Assembly: GCF_000725285.1 (NCBI RefSeq)
Contig: NZ_CP007161.1
Coordinates: 3,076,213-3,140,212, forward strand
DNA: 64,000 bases
Reading direction: 5' to 3'
Source of the DNA: Virgibacillus sp. SK37
GTDB lineage: Bacteria > Bacillota > Bacilli > Bacillales > Amphibacillaceae
Part shown: positions 1 through 7,958 of the stretch, piece after piece
Position numbering within the stretch: position 1 is the first letter of the stretch
Layout: every line of letters starts with the position of its first letter
Program-made: the position numbers and the translations under genes
The notes under the pieces: generated by a model
Seen by the model: only the letters and a program-made list of their open reading frames with translations
Databases searched by the model: none
Told to the model about the DNA's origin: nothing

Positions 1-56
1 ATTAAGGTGGAGACAGTACAGATGATTAAATGTGAAATTTGCACTTTATTTGTATC

Positions 57-95
57 GAAAAAAACACTTGTTTGCCTCATAAGACAAGCAAGTGC
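57..95 (-). terminator. Terminator after the SUKH immunity gene
   Basis: On the minus strand an imperfect 12-bp stem begins with CACTTG, closes with CAAGTG and runs into seven T residues. It sits about 40 bp downstream of the last gene of the toxin locus and would end that transcript. Confidence 0.7.
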
Positions 96-131
96 TTTAT
101 TGTTAGCTATATAAATTAATCGATTACTATA

Positions 132-581
132 TCAAAAATCTTCTTCCCAAGCTTCTTTTGCATCCTGTAGCCTTTGATATAAAAACTCATAAAAATTTTC
201 TGCGGTATTGTAGTCATCCAGCCCTGTTTGTTTATCCCAAGCTATTACCGGGCATTCATTACTCGCCATTTTGCTTGTATCTAAACAATAAGCATATTCA
301 TCTATATCCTCAATAACTACTAAATTATCATTAATTCCCAAATTTCTATAACTTTCTGTTTCAATAATAACAGTAGCAATATTAGATTTTGCTATCCCTA
401 AAATATCTACTCCAAATAAACCACCAGATCCATAATTACTTAAAAACCACTTATAACTTTCCGGCAATTTTAAATTTAGAGTATCCTGAACTAAATTAAT
501 CTGCCTTTCATCTACTCCTCCTGTAAAATCATCTGGTTCTTTATTTTCATTAATAAGGTTAATTAGCTTATTTTTATTCAT
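132..581 (-). CDS. SMI1/KNR4 (SUKH) family immunity protein, YobK-like
   Basis: A 149-residue acidic cytoplasmic protein. The segment VDERQINLVQDTLNLKLPES followed by YKWFLSNYGSGG (residues about 23-54) is the typical SUKH start, where a helix leads into P-x-x-Y/F and a glycine turn. The family supplies immunity proteins for contact-dependent or LXG nuclease toxins; in Bacillus subtilis YobK plays this part for YobL. The start ATG overlaps the upstream toxin stop as TAATG, so the two are translationally coupled. The inferred role is to bind and neutralise the LHH nuclease tip encoded just upstream. The family call is firm; the partner assignment rests on adjacency. Confidence 0.85.
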   Translation of the reverse strand: MNKNKLINLINENKEPDDFTGGVDERQINLVQDTLNLKLPESYKWFLSNYGSGGLFGVDILGIAKSNIATVIIETESYRNLGINDNLVVIEDIDEYAYCLDTSKMASNECPVIAWDKQTGLDDYNTAENFYEFLYQRLQDAKEAWEEDF

Positions 582-1657
582 TAAAAATCCCCCTTATAAT
601 TTTCGCCAATATCTATTTCTTTAGCCCTCCATCTCCAATACTTCGTTCTAAAATTTTCATATTGTTTTTTTAAAACGGGATCATTTCTAAAACTCCCGCC
701 ATTTTCCACTAAACCGTGCAATATTCTATCATATTCCTTATGCATACTACTCGGGAGTTCCACCATGGATCCAGGTTCTCTTTGAATTAAATGGTGAAGT
801 TCTATTTTAGTACCATCTTTCCAAATTGGTGGTTTTCCACTTTTCATTAATTGATAGTTATTTTTGCCAGTCTTTGGATCAACTCTTTCGTAATCTATGT
901 CTTTCCTTTGATAAACCCTTCTGCTAGTGTTTCTAACTTTTCCATTAACTTTAGTATTTCCATTATACTCTACTGACTTATAATTTTTATATTCCCTAAG
1001 ATTACCATTCCCATCCCCACGCTTACTAAACACATAATGCTGACCACCCGTACTATCCTGCACAACTCGCAGTTCAGGCAAATGTGCTTTAAACCAGTTA
1101 AGCTTCCCAGTGAGGGTTTGGATCGTTGGGATGGTCATTTTTCCAGCGTCCGGTTTCGGTTTCGGTGTAGCATTCGGAGTCTTCGTTGCTCCTTCCACCT
1201 TATTTACCGTTGCTTTCGTTCCACTGCCAGCTCTTCCTGCAGGTACTCTTGCGCCAACCACCATGCCTGCTAATCCGATGCTATTGAGCCAATGCTCTTT
1301 TGAAAAGTTTTCCTCAGGATTGATGGCTCCCTGAATCATATCCGCTGTGCCAAAGGAAAAGGCATTGAACAAATCATACGTCGAATCGAACATCTTATCA
1401 GCTCGGTGCATGTATCCTTCATAGATGCCCTCAACTGCTCCAAACGTGATGTAATTACCGAAATCATACCAGGAATCTGTCATCTTGTCTGCACGTTGGC
1501 CGGCCGCATCCCAAACGTCTTGGCCAATTTCACCAAAGGTATCCATTGTTTTCATAAAGGCGTTTTGCTCCCGACTCTCCGGTATCTCCTCCACAAACTG
1601 AAACTGCACTTCCCCGGCTGTATCCGTATACTTCCGCAAAATCCGGCCATTAGCCAA
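581..1657 (-). CDS. Orphan LXG-toxin C-terminal cassette, LHH-type HNH/EndoVII nuclease
   Basis: This frame lacks the LXG export domain. Residues 1 to about 220 are almost the same as the middle of the full-length toxin at 2454-4547 (about 18 substitutions and one 3-residue deletion), up to the shared FSKRGDG. After that the sequence is unrelated: about 140 residues ending in a nuclease with GTKIELHHLIQREPGSM, the LHH signature of the HNH/Endonuclease VII superfamily. The only start is TTG inside the duplicated block, without a good ribosome site, and homology stops abruptly at 1690, where the 5' part has been lost. It looks like a silent tip cassette that could replace the active tip by recombination. 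A SUKH immunity gene follows directly. Expression on its own is doubtful. Confidence 0.8.
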   Translation of the reverse strand: MANGRILRKYTDTAGEVQFQFVEEIPESREQNAFMKTMDTFGEIGQDVWDAAGQRADKMTDSWYDFGNYITFGAVEGIYEGYMHRADKMFDSTYDLFNAFSFGTADMIQGAINPEENFSKEHWLNSIGLAGMVVGARVPAGRAGSGTKATVNKVEGATKTPNATPKPKPDAGKMTIPTIQTLTGKLNWFKAHLPELRVVQDSTGGQHYVFSKRGDGNGNLREYKNYKSVEYNGNTKVNGKVRNTSRRVYQRKDIDYERVDPKTGKNNYQLMKSGKPPIWKDGTKIELHHLIQREPGSMVELPSSMHKEYDRILHGLVENGGSFRNDPVLKKQYENFRTKYWRWRAKEIDIGENYKGDF

Positions 1658-1690
1658 GGTCAGGTACGTGCCCTGCCATTCCGATTTGTA
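1011..1690. repeat. Long direct repeat, copy A (toxin middle region)
   Basis: About 680 bp nearly identical to 2956-3644, in the same orientation. The alignment offset changes from 1945 to 1954 because of a 9-bp deletion here (three codons). The repeat ends exactly at the toxin-tip boundary on one side and at 1690 on the other, giving a substrate for homologous tip exchange. Confidence 0.9.
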
Positions 1691-1899
1691 TATGGGAGAC
1701 TCAAGGTTAAAGGGTTGGTGCTTTGTTCTTTTAAATTTTATGCTTTTATCAAAGTAAAGAGATTACTCTTTTTTATTTCCTCAGTCAACAGTTCTTGTAT
1801 CTTCATTTCTTTTCATTCCAGTGCCGCTTGAAAATATATATAGTTTCTGATTCGTATAATTGGACATGACATTTAAGTTTAATTGCTTATTCAAACATT

Positions 1900-1934
1900 A
1901 ATAAACCTCGAATGAGCTTATAGTCATTCAAGGT
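1900..1934 (-). terminator. Terminator after the DUF6985-like immunity gene
   Basis: The minus-strand stem CCTTGAATGA / TCATTCGAGG (one G-T pair) is followed by TTTATT, about 30 bp past the immunity gene stop. It separates the main toxin-immunity pair from the orphan cassette. Confidence 0.55.
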
Positions 1935-1961
1935 CAAAAAGCAAGTAATAAAATTGAGAAG

Positions 1962-2447
1962 TTATAGTACAATATCCTGATAACCTACTTCTTCTACAAT
2001 TTCATTTTCAATTTTTATTCCTAAACCATCTTCGATATCCCAAGAGACATCGCAAATCAAGCCTAGTCTTCTTTTTCCATTTTTCCTTACTCTTCTTACA
2101 ATTAATTCCGTTGGTTTTACTAATTTTTTTAACTCTGGGATTGTTTCAATTTTCGGTGCGAAGTTGTCAGCCTCTAATTTATTCCCTAACATGTCTCTAT
2201 ACTCTTCATAGTTATCCTCATAGTATTCATATACTTGTTTTTCTGCCTCATTTATAATATCTTCCATATTATCAATAAAATTTTGAAATGCTTCTTTCTG
2301 TATTTTGGAAAAATCAGCATCTTCATGTGCATCTACACTTAAGCGTATTTCTTTCTTAGACTCAAACATTCTAATAGTCGTTTTTCCTCTCCAAAAATTA
2401 TTTTTATACTCAAGTTTCCCAAATAAATCATCATTAATCATCTTCAT
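1962..2447 (-). CDS. DUF6985-like immunity protein
   Basis: A 161-residue soluble protein with many acidic residues. The C-terminal part (LGLICDVSWDIEDGLGIKIE followed by VGYQDIVL) matches the hallmark of DUF6985, a domain often found beside polymorphic toxins: a short CDxxWDxEHGLG-like strand-turn and a closing VG-x-QD. The ATG lies 6 bp after the stop of the colicin-type toxin, so this is its most likely specific inhibitor. Nothing in the sequence shows the binding surface. Confidence 0.75.
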   Translation of the reverse strand: MKMINDDLFGKLEYKNNFWRGKTTIRMFESKKEIRLSVDAHEDADFSKIQKEAFQNFIDNMEDIINEAEKQVYEYYEDNYEEYRDMLGNKLEADNFAPKIETIPELKKLVKPTELIVRRVRKNGKRRLGLICDVSWDIEDGLGIKIENEIVEEVGYQDIVL

Positions 2448-2453
2448 TCCAAA

Positions 2454-4547
2454 CTACTCCCTTAACTTAACTTTTATATTATATTCTCCAACTCCGCCTA
2501 GATGTTTGAAAACTCTATTAATTTCGCTAGGTACCAATTGTATTGTTTCTAAATCATTAAGTTCATGCCAAGTATACTTATTATCTTCTCGCCAATCAGC
2601 TACATCTTCTGCAGTCCATTTTTGCTCCTGTGTACTCCATTTTTCTGCTAATTCTTTATCAGCAGTGGAAAAATTTAATTTTCTATCATTAGTCATGTTT
2701 GCTAATTTGATTTCTCCTTTGGAAAATGGGGAAAAGTCTGGCATCCCATTTTTATACTCAACTCCATCTACACCTGCTTCATCAAGATATTTCTGTATTT
2801 TTCCGGTCTTATCTGAGATAAATAACGATTCTGCTCGTTCGTTGCTCCAGTCCCCTTTATTAACGGGTGTAGTCTTTACCCTTTGGTCATAGGAGCTATA
2901 TTTAGGCTCTACGTCAAAACCTCTAGTGTAGCCTAAATGTCTATTTAAAACCGCGCCATCCCCACGCTTACTAAACACATAATGCTGTCCACCCGTACTA
3001 TCATGCACAACTCGCAGTTCAGGCAAATGTGCTTTAAACCAGTTAAGCTTCCCTGTGAGGGTTTGGATGGTTGGGATAGTCATTTTTTCTGCGTCCGGTT
3101 TCGCTTTAGGAGTAGCATCGGGCGTCTTCTTTACTCCATCCACCTTATTCACCGTTGCTTTCTGCGCACTACCAGCTCTTCCTGCAGGTACCCTCGCGCC
3201 AACCACCATTCCCGCAAGACCGATACTATTGAGCCAGTGCTCTTTCGAAAAGTTTTCCTCAGGATTGATTGCTCCCTGAATCATATCTCCTGCGCCAAAG
3301 GAAAAGGCATTGAACAAATCATACGTCGAATCGAACATTTTATCGGCCCGATGCATATATCCCTCATACATGCCTTTTCCCGCCTCAACTGCTCCATACG
3401 TGATGTAATTACCGAAATCATACCAGGAATCTGTCATCTTGTCCGCGCGTTGTCCGGTAGCATCCCAAACGTCTTGGCCAATTTCACCAAAGGCATCCAT
3501 TGTTTTCATAAAAGCGTTTTGCTCCCGAGTCTCCGGTATCTCCTCCACAAACTGATACTGCACTTCCCCGGCTGTGTCGGTATACTTCCGCAAAATTCGG
3601 CCATTAGCCAAGGTCAGGTACGTGCCCTGCCATTCCGATTTGTAATCGGAAACGGCTACTTCCTTCACAACCTGATCTTTCACAGTCGTAAATTCAGCTG
3701 CTGTAATGTGGCTGCCTGTCGCTGCCAGTACTGCTTTCATCGCACGAACACTGTAATTCATTGTTCGCATAGAAAACCTTTCCTGAATATATGCAATGGC
3801 AACATCACCAAGGGAACCAAAACGGGAAAGAACCTTTTTTCCGCCCCATTCGAGGAAAACATCCAAGGAAAAGGTATTGTTATTCGCCTTTTCCTTTACG
3901 GCTCCTACCAGTTCCTGATGAAAATCATACGTACTTAGCTGCTTCACCTCATAATCTGCAACACGCAAATCCCCATTCTGAAACAACCCGGAAATTTTTT
4001 CTACATAGGTTTTCATCGTCTGGAGATCTTGGTCCATCTTTTCTAGCTTGCCTGTACTTTCTTCATCGAGGGCATACAGATTTTCCAAGGTATGATCCAC
4101 TTGATTACGGGACTGCTTGATCCGTTGTCGAAAATCTTCTTCTTGAATCTCTGGGAGGACCACAATATCCTTGACTTCATCGATGAGCGCATTGGCTTCA
4201 TCTGTTAAAGATAGTGTAACATTTTCCGCCGTTGTAAGCCCCTGCTCCACATTCTCCTGTAAAAATTGCTCATGAATGACGCCCTTTTCATTCGATTCAA
4301 ACGCTTGCACCGAGGACTTGATTTGACCGATCGTCTCTGCAAAGTCAGTCAGCATCCCTTCCATTAGCAACAGAAATGGCATATGAGCTTCTTCATAAAA
4401 AGACTTGATCGCTTGAGCGCCTTTTCCCTGAAATGAATCTTCTAAATTTATTAATGCTTGCATACGCTGCTCTAATTCTTTGACTTGAGGTCCGAAGTCA
4501 TTAACATCTTTTACCGTCTGATCCAATCCATTATGTAATTGCTCCAC
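2454..4547 (-). CDS. LXG-domain polymorphic toxin with colicin-type HNH DNase tip
   Basis: At 697 residues from the GTG, this is a T7-secretion (Esx/Yuk) substrate of the LXG family. Residues 1 to about 200 are the helical LXG export domain with long coiled segments. The middle (about 300-530) is the shared pre-toxin region, and the last 160 residues carry the tip: KWTAEDV, W-R-E, YTWHELND and QLVPSEINRVFKHLGG, the layout of colicin-like/WHH HNH nucleases. The likely target is nucleic acid of rival cells. Start choice is odd. LXG proteins normally open with MKVL, and here the codons ATA AAA GTT CTC at 4562 upstream stand 6 nt behind GGGAGGGG, whereas the GTG used here has no well-spaced ribosome site. 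Either ATA initiates or the start has been lost. The immunity gene follows after 6 bp. Confidence 0.88.
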   Translation of the reverse strand: MEQLHNGLDQTVKDVNDFGPQVKELEQRMQALINLEDSFQGKGAQAIKSFYEEAHMPFLLLMEGMLTDFAETIGQIKSSVQAFESNEKGVIHEQFLQENVEQGLTTAENVTLSLTDEANALIDEVKDIVVLPEIQEEDFRQRIKQSRNQVDHTLENLYALDEESTGKLEKMDQDLQTMKTYVEKISGLFQNGDLRVADYEVKQLSTYDFHQELVGAVKEKANNNTFSLDVFLEWGGKKVLSRFGSLGDVAIAYIQERFSMRTMNYSVRAMKAVLAATGSHITAAEFTTVKDQVVKEVAVSDYKSEWQGTYLTLANGRILRKYTDTAGEVQYQFVEEIPETREQNAFMKTMDAFGEIGQDVWDATGQRADKMTDSWYDFGNYITYGAVEAGKGMYEGYMHRADKMFDSTYDLFNAFSFGAGDMIQGAINPEENFSKEHWLNSIGLAGMVVGARVPAGRAGSAQKATVNKVDGVKKTPDATPKAKPDAEKMTIPTIQTLTGKLNWFKAHLPELRVVHDSTGGQHYVFSKRGDGAVLNRHLGYTRGFDVEPKYSSYDQRVKTTPVNKGDWSNERAESLFISDKTGKIQKYLDEAGVDGVEYKNGMPDFSPFSKGEIKLANMTNDRKLNFSTADKELAEKWSTQEQKWTAEDVADWREDNKYTWHELNDLETIQLVPSEINRVFKHLGGVGEYNIKVKLRE
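2956..3644. repeat. Long direct repeat, copy B (toxin middle region)
   Basis: The partner of 1011-1690, inside the full-length toxin gene. It covers the pre-toxin segment and stops at the first codon after the shared FSKRGDG. Confidence 0.9.
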
Positions 4548-4744
4548 GTTGAGAACTTTTATATGCTTCCCCTCCCAACTTATTTCCTTATATTTCCTAT
4601 ACCAATAGTATAAGGCAACAAAGCAAGGGAGAGAATTGTTTTCGTAACAAACAAATCCTTTTACCTAGAAAATGAACACTTATCTTTTAAAAATCAGGAC
4701 TTTTGTATGATGCGAACGATAGCAGCAGCTTCTTCTCTTTTCTT

Positions 4745-5125
4745 TTATTTTAGTTTTTGTTTATGTTTAATTAATGGGCTCACTTTGTGGTTCATCTTGT
4801 GGTTCACAATTACTCTTCTTCCCAACTTTATGCTTTGCAGGTCAGAATATAATTGAACCATACGGTAGACCGCAGATTGGTTACTATCTCCGAAAGTTAC
4901 TTGGATAAACCCGTTGTATATCAGTTCCTCTCGACCTCGCTTGAATGCCCTTTGCGACAACCCTGCCTTGACTTGGAGCTTGGAAGAAGACACAACAAAA
5001 GACTCTCGCCACAACAGTTTTTCATGAATATTGGTCAAAGTAATCCAAAGTGACCGTGCTTGTATGGAAATGGGCTCCAAATCAATCCTTTCATGAAATT
5101 CATTCAGTTGTTTAATATAATCCAT
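4745..5125 (-). CDS. DnaD/replication-initiator-like winged-helix protein, short form
   Basis: A 126-residue protein from the ATG at 5125, chosen because TTAGGAGG stands just before it; the frame stays open to 5230 without a ribosome site. Residues about 20-90 (ISIQARSLWITLTNIHEKLLW, then SSSKLQVKAGLSQRAFKRG and REELIYNGFIQV) follow the N-terminal winged helix of phage and plasmid DnaD-like replication proteins. The usual C-terminal DnaB_2/DnaD domain is absent, and the tail is basic with a repeated VNHKMNHKV. It may be a truncated remnant of a mobile element or a small DNA-binding regulator. Confidence 0.6.
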   Translation of the reverse strand: MDYIKQLNEFHERIDLEPISIQARSLWITLTNIHEKLLWRESFVVSSSKLQVKAGLSQRAFKRGREELIYNGFIQVTFGDSNQSAVYRMVQLYSDLQSIKLGRRVIVNHKMNHKVSPLIKHKQKLK

Positions 5126-5523
5126 CCTTCTACCTCCTAAAGAAATGCTTTTATATCTAATATCGTAGGAAAATGGAGAATGGGGGCATAAATAATGGTT
5201 ATTTCTTAAAGGAGTAGAAACAATGATCATGACGAGTGATAAGGTGTAAAAATGTGCCTGATAGAGGCAGAAAAGAGTGCCTAAAAGTGTTCTAAAAGTG
5301 GGCCATACCTAAACAGAAACAGAAACAGAGAGTAGACGTAGACATTGGGGCTGGAATAAATTCTGTAAAGTGAACAAAGGATTTCAAACTGTACTTGCCC
5401 CCTTTGTTTATGTTTGAGACGATTATAGTGGTGAGGTGTTAAAAGAAGAACCACGTCAGAACCTGATCTTAAACGATTGCTTACATAAGATTTAACGATA
5501 GAAAAAAATTCTAGTATGGGATG
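5126..5523. other. Intergenic stretch with short repeats, no gene seen
   Basis: Holds a direct repeat CTAAAAGTG (about 5281-5302) and a run of AAACAG units near 5310-5330. No coding frame with a ribosome site was found. It could be the leader and leftover origin-like DNA of the DnaD-like gene, but this is not shown. Confidence 0.4.
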
Positions 5524-5754
5524 TTATGGATGGAGGAAATTATATAGTGTCTTCTCGTGTTGCACAGTTTTACCGGAGAGAAAGTCCACTGTTTCTTGTG
5601 TCTCTATTAGTGCTGCTCTTGTGCTATTGAATTTAGTTTCAAGACGTTCAAAACGTTCATCCATTCGTTCCTCAAGTTCAGTAATTTTCCCTGTTATTTC
5701 CCCTGAATATTGTTTTAAGGCATGATGAATCTCATTTAATTCATGTTTTTGCAC
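5524..5754 (-). CDS. Small coiled-coil protein
   Basis: A 76-residue, highly charged helical protein with heptad-like spacing (ITELEERMDERFERLETKF) and a conserved end ETQETVDFLSGKT. The GTG at 5754 is preferred over the GTG at 5763 because TAGGAGG lies 8 nt before it and because the paralogue at 49808-50071 then aligns from its first residue. The function is unknown. Such short coiled-coil proteins are common in Bacillaceae and probably oligomerise. Confidence 0.7.
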   Translation of the reverse strand: MQKHELNEIHHALKQYSGEITGKITELEERMDERFERLETKFNSTRAALIETQETVDFLSGKTVQHEKTLYNFLHP

Positions 5755-5910
5755 GTTATTCACCTCCTATTAAAACCATTATATGCAATTCTATTTTATT
5801 ATTAAAGAAATAGTATTTTCTAGAATTCGGCAAGTATCAGGCCCCCTCAAGCACACCCATATTCTACACATGTTACAATAAACACGAGCAACAAGTCAGG
5901 AGGATACCAC

Positions 5911-6267
5911 ATGAAAAAAATTGCACTATATTTATTTGCCGCCCTCTTTATCCTTGCTGGAATTGGACATTTTTTACTAGACTCCTTCTTCATAGCTGCT
6001 ATGCCAGAATGGGTTCCCTTTCGCACAGCCATTGTCTATTTATCAGGTGTTGTGGAGATCGTACTAGCAATCACTCTATTAAACCCGTCCACGAGAAAAA
6101 CAGCCGGGATTTTCATTACCATATTTCTAGTACTCGTGTTTCCAGTTAACATCTATATGGCATTCACACCAGAAAAATTCAGCGTTCCGGCATATGCCCT
6201 ATGGCTGCGCTTACCCTTACAATTTGTGTTGATTTGGTGGGTGTTGAAGGTTAGGGATGTGGAATAA
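5911..6267 (+). CDS. DoxX-like membrane protein
   Basis: A 118-residue integral membrane protein with four predicted helices (about 4-24, 42-62, 66-86, 93-113). The opening ALYLFAALFILAGIGHF and the polar PEWVPFRTAIVYLSGVVEI are typical of the DoxX/DoxD family. AGGAGG lies 8 nt before the ATG. It is single and monocistronic here; in other bacteria members are linked to redox or thiol stress, but no such context is present. Confidence 0.8.
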   Translation: MKKIALYLFAALFILAGIGHFLLDSFFIAAMPEWVPFRTAIVYLSGVVEIVLAITLLNPSTRKTAGIFITIFLVLVFPVNIYMAFTPEKFSVPAYALWLRLPLQFVLIWWVLKVRDVE

Positions 6268-6570
6268 AGAATAGTGTAAATAGCAGGGTTAAATGACCAG
6301 AATTTCTATTTCACAAGTCTATTTATTATTTTAGCATTTAATTTAGCATTTATAAATTCCTTTCTAGCTATCCTGTTTCTCAATTCAATATGGCAAAGAT
6401 TTCATGATGTCATTAACATTATAAGCACTCGATTTAATAATACTAATTCCTGTGGTCTTGCACAAAAAAGCAGATTGACATCGCTCCCCCAAAAAGTTCT
6501 ACTCCATTAAAACGACACATATATTTAATTGGACCGTCGTAGTTCAATTTGACTAAAAGGAGCGTAATCT
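6268..6570 (+). other. Intergenic leader of the GH113-like gene
   Basis: 303 bp with no coding frame. There is a small direct repeat TTTAGCATTTA near 6330-6350. The ribosome site AAAGGAG at the right end serves the GTG at 6571. No clear promoter could be assigned. Confidence 0.35.
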
Positions 6571-7746
6571 GTGTCAGGGCATAGTAAACTTTTGATCATT
6601 TTTATTGGAATTGCTTTACTTGGGTATGCTACTTGGCTAGTGCAGCGTTCCTCAACAGAATCTCCGGAAAACAATGCCGAGTACCAGCATATAAATTCCG
6701 ATTTAACCGGGGAAGAGAGTGAAGAAATGAAAGAAGGTTTCCAACATAATCAGGAACAGAATAAAAAAGTCTATGAACCTAGGGTATTTCGGAAATATGA
6801 TAGAAATGAATTTCAAGCAGGCATGAATCTATTAGTATATGGCCATCCTAATCTTTCCTATGCTCAACGTGTATTAAAGCATCTACGTACATTAGGGATA
6901 AATAGTGTTGCTATTACATTTCCTCTCTATCAGGACGATTGGCAGGCGAATGAGGTTACAACGAACCCTGTGGAAACACCTTCGCTCCACGAATTAACAA
7001 GTCTTATCAAATATGCTCATGCAGAACAATTAAGTGTCATGCTTCGTCCTATATTAGATGAAAAAAGTATCATGTCATCAGGACACTGGAGAGGACAAAT
7101 CAAACCGACAAACCCGGATAAATGGTTTCTCAGTTACCAATCAGTAATGAAAACCTATGCTGAATTAGCTGAAAGTCAGTATGTCGATGTTCTAAATATT
7201 GGTACAGAGCTTAACTCAATGCAGCATCGCTATAGCGAGGAGTGGGTAAATCTTATTGGCGAATTGCGCAACGAGTATAAAGGAGAGTTGATTTATTCTT
7301 TTAACTGGGATACGATTCAACATATCTCTTCCATTGAATTCGTTCCACTATTAGATCATATTGGAATCGACGCTTACTTCCCTTTAAATGCACCGGATAA
7401 GGCAGGTATCAAGGATTTAGAACAGGCATGGAAACAATGGAAAGATATATGGGAAAGTCTACCTGTTCAACAGTCGATTATTATCACAGAGGCTGGAATG
7501 ATTCCAGTTGAAGGAGCACACCGCCAACCATATGCCTGGAGTATACCGAATGGAAAATTAAATTGGCAAGCCCAATCCAATTACTATGAAGCCACATTTA
7601 ATGAATTACAACCCCTTTCCCAAGGAATATACTGGTGGGCTGTAACACTAGAAGAGGACTTTAACGGTGTCGATTATTCTCCCCTACACTCCCCAACAGA
7701 ACGAGTGATTAAGCGGCAGCTTCTCAAAAGCATTTCTAATGATTAA
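6571..7746 (+). CDS. Membrane-anchored glycoside hydrolase, GH113-like TIM barrel
   Basis: At 391 residues, an N-terminal hydrophobic segment (6-24) anchors the protein or exports it, a polar linker follows to about 75, and the rest is a (beta/alpha)8 hydrolase. The two acidic catalytic positions are in LNIGTELNS (E213, acid/base) and IIITEAGM (E307, nucleophile), as in clan GH-A enzymes of the GH113 mannanase type. It lies upstream of a DUF2334 deacetylase-like protein and a processive GT2, resembling the ydaJ-ydaN exopolysaccharide operon of B. subtilis, so it may trim or release the polymer. The start is GTG with AAAGGAG before it. The exact substrate is unknown. Confidence 0.75.
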   Translation: MSGHSKLLIIFIGIALLGYATWLVQRSSTESPENNAEYQHINSDLTGEESEEMKEGFQHNQEQNKKVYEPRVFRKYDRNEFQAGMNLLVYGHPNLSYAQRVLKHLRTLGINSVAITFPLYQDDWQANEVTTNPVETPSLHELTSLIKYAHAEQLSVMLRPILDEKSIMSSGHWRGQIKPTNPDKWFLSYQSVMKTYAELAESQYVDVLNIGTELNSMQHRYSEEWVNLIGELRNEYKGELIYSFNWDTIQHISSIEFVPLLDHIGIDAYFPLNAPDKAGIKDLEQAWKQWKDIWESLPVQQSIIITEAGMIPVEGAHRQPYAWSIPNGKLNWQAQSNYYEATFNELQPLSQGIYWWAVTLEEDFNGVDYSPLHSPTERVIKRQLLKSISND

Positions 7747-7766
7747 CTTAATAATATATACATGAT

Positions 7767-7799
7767 AACTCTTTTGGCTTCGGCTAAAAGAGTTTTTTC
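7767..7799 (+). terminator. Rho-independent terminator after the GH113-like gene
   Basis: The stem AACTCTTTTGGC / GCTAAAAGAGTT with a TTCG tetraloop and a T run. It implies that the next gene has its own promoter. Confidence 0.85.
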
Positions 7800-7958
7800 G
7801 TTTGTTATTTTTATTCGAAAACTCACTACTCCACATAACTCTATATTAACCCGACTAAGCAAGATTAAAGTCCTGGTAAATATGTATCATTTTTTATCCA
7901 ATATCCCCATAGAATGAGAGTACAAGTTATTAATAAAAGTTCATAAGGAGGTGTGATC

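Noticed and set aside
2982-3938. Plus-strand frame of 318 codons
   Set aside because: It lies fully antisense to the LXG toxin, with low-complexity composition; a shadow of the real gene. The same holds for 1037-1831.
5310-5332. AAACAG run as a CRISPR or tandem repeat
   Set aside because: Only three short units without spacers; simple sequence. No CRISPR array was seen anywhere in the window.
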